A DNA stretch of 64,000 nucleotides from Hymenolepis diminuta (taxonomy: Eukaryota; Platyhelminthes; Cestoda; Cyclophyllidea; Hymenolepididae), in NCBI GenBank assembly GCA_900708905.1, contig CAADRB010000013.1, positions 1,617,331 through 1,681,330 on the forward strand, written 5' to 3'. The position numbers and the translations under genes were made by a program. The notes below the pieces were generated by a model that did not search any database, had not been told where the DNA came from, and saw only the letters and a list, made by a program, of their open reading frames with translations. Positions 63,169-64,000 of this stretch are shown piece after piece; position 1 is the first letter of the stretch, and each line of letters starts with the position of its first letter.

Positions 63169-64000
63169 ATGAGTAGGACAATTATGAAAAAGGGTAACAT
63201 TAAAACTGATGAAAATAATGAACCAAAGTTAGAAAAGCAGCGTTTGGCTGCTGCTGCTGCAGCCAAGAAAAAGAAAGATTTATTGCATAAATATTTGAAA
63301 GTATACTATTTATTTAAAATAACATTTATATTTATAGAATAAATTAGAAAATGAAGAAAAAATGTCGAAAATAAACTCGTTAACACTTGATCATCAATGG
63401 AGACTGATACTACGAAAAGCCAAAACAGAAGAAATAAAGAAAGATATTGAAATTTTGAGGAGTACCTTCGAACGGATTAATGATAGGTATACAGTTACCT
63501 AATTTACACTCTAAAATAAGAAAAGATGATGTTTTGCAGACTTTGGTCTTAAACTTAGCTCAGTCGGAAGAACAGTATATGATGGCCCTTCGTGGCCACC
63601 TCCAATCTTTGGATTCATTTGTGGGTAGGCATCTCTAATGAAAATGAGTATACATTCAACTTATATTATTATGAATTTGAGTAGTTTATTTGTTATATTG
63701 TTTAAATGGTTACGAAAATTTAATAATATAGGAAAAAAATCTAAATTATTTTCATTTATTTTGTAAAAGATATTCAAAATGAACGTCTTGAAAAGATGAA
63801 ACATTCGTTTGACACCGAGCTATCGATGATGAAACGAGAATACGAAGCCGGTGAGTTATTTATTTGAATAATAATAAACTGGGTTAACTAGAGAAAGCCT
63901 ATATGATCAATCGACATAGACAACAAATTGATGAGTTGAAAGATATCTATGTCGCTTTCGATCGTTATATTCTTCAAAAGGAGCAAACAGCTAGGAGTGA
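63169..64000 (+). CDS. DRC2: Dynein regulatory complex subunit 2 (CCDC65), 5' exons, truncated by the window end
   Basis: Five exons join in frame: 63,169-63,300, 63,338-63,486, 63,521-63,624, 63,770-63,850 and 63,892 to the end, giving 191 residues so far. Introns are 37, 34, 145 and 41 bp. Landmarks of DRC2 occur in order: an Ala/Lys-rich start (QRLAAAAAAKKKKDLL), DHQWRLILRKAKTEEIKKDI, SEEQYMMALRGHLQSLDSF, and RHRQQIDELKDIYVAFD. The product is almost entirely coiled coil. In other eukaryotes DRC2 pairs with DRC1 at the base of the nexin link between doublet microtubules of motile cilia, and is needed for regular beating. The ATG at 63,169 matches the family's N-terminus. A splice acceptor (gtatttag) ends at 63,148, only 20 nt before it, so the 5' end is made by cis- or trans-splicing. 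In the 34-bp intron the acceptor at 63,520 must be used: the AG at 63,538-63,539 would put a stop in frame. Confidence 0.9.

Noticed and set aside
1..64000. CRISPR arrays, bacterial operons, rRNA genes
   Set aside because: No regular spaced repeats, no prokaryotic gene layout and no rRNA-like sequence were seen.

Overview
The window is an AT-rich, mostly non-coding stretch of eukaryotic nuclear DNA with three assembly gaps (runs of N at 10,679-10,728, 29,778-30,241 and 57,043-57,073). Nothing bacterial is present: genes are split by spliceosomal introns and there are no operons with ribosome binding sites. The best fit is a parasitic flatworm (cestode or trematode). The reasons are introns of 34-41 bp next to large ones, Ty3/gypsy-type LTR debris, a minimal inhibitory Smad, and a cilium gene packed tightly behind another gene with a splice acceptor just before its start codon. 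The species cannot be read from the sequence.

Layout. 471-3,625 (minus): the 3' part of a coiled-coil protein gene, five exons whose phases all join. About 12.85-15.22 kb (minus): a small acidic, serine-rich protein in six phase-consistent exons, with a second possible 3' end encoding a membrane-spanning tail. 43.3-44.0 kb: a candidate two-exon gene on plus and a separate candidate exon on minus. 51.49-55.43 kb (plus): the clearest complete gene, a Smad MH2-domain protein (inhibitory Smad type) with a TATA promoter, a non-coding first exon, a 3-kb intron and one coding exon. 62.92-63.00 kb (plus): the last exon of an unidentified gene, followed closely by the 5' half of DRC2 (63,169 to the window end), a dynein regulatory complex subunit of motile cilia.

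Between the genes lies transposon debris. At least three LTR families can be told apart. Family A (TGTAATAACG start) is at 23.24, 24.3, 26.6 and 61.2-61.85 kb. Family B consists of solo LTRs at 12.1, 26.1, 27.5 and 31.7 kb. Family C, with primer-binding sites, is at 19.4 and 29.55 kb. Degenerate gag, zinc-knuckle, protease and reverse-transcriptase pieces lie at 24.0, 33.9, 36.5-37.5, 46.6-48.8 and 50.2 kb. A mariner remnant is at 56.8-57.1 kb. A further protein family that I do not recognise has left three decayed collinear copies (19.8, 32.5 and 35.1 kb). GC-rich, purine-skewed islands with GGCGCC/GACGCC motifs recur through the second half.

The genes do not form a visible pathway. The Smad acts in TGF-beta/BMP signal damping and DRC2 in ciliary motility. 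All exon models are hand-built from splice signals and reading-frame continuity and have no transcript support.
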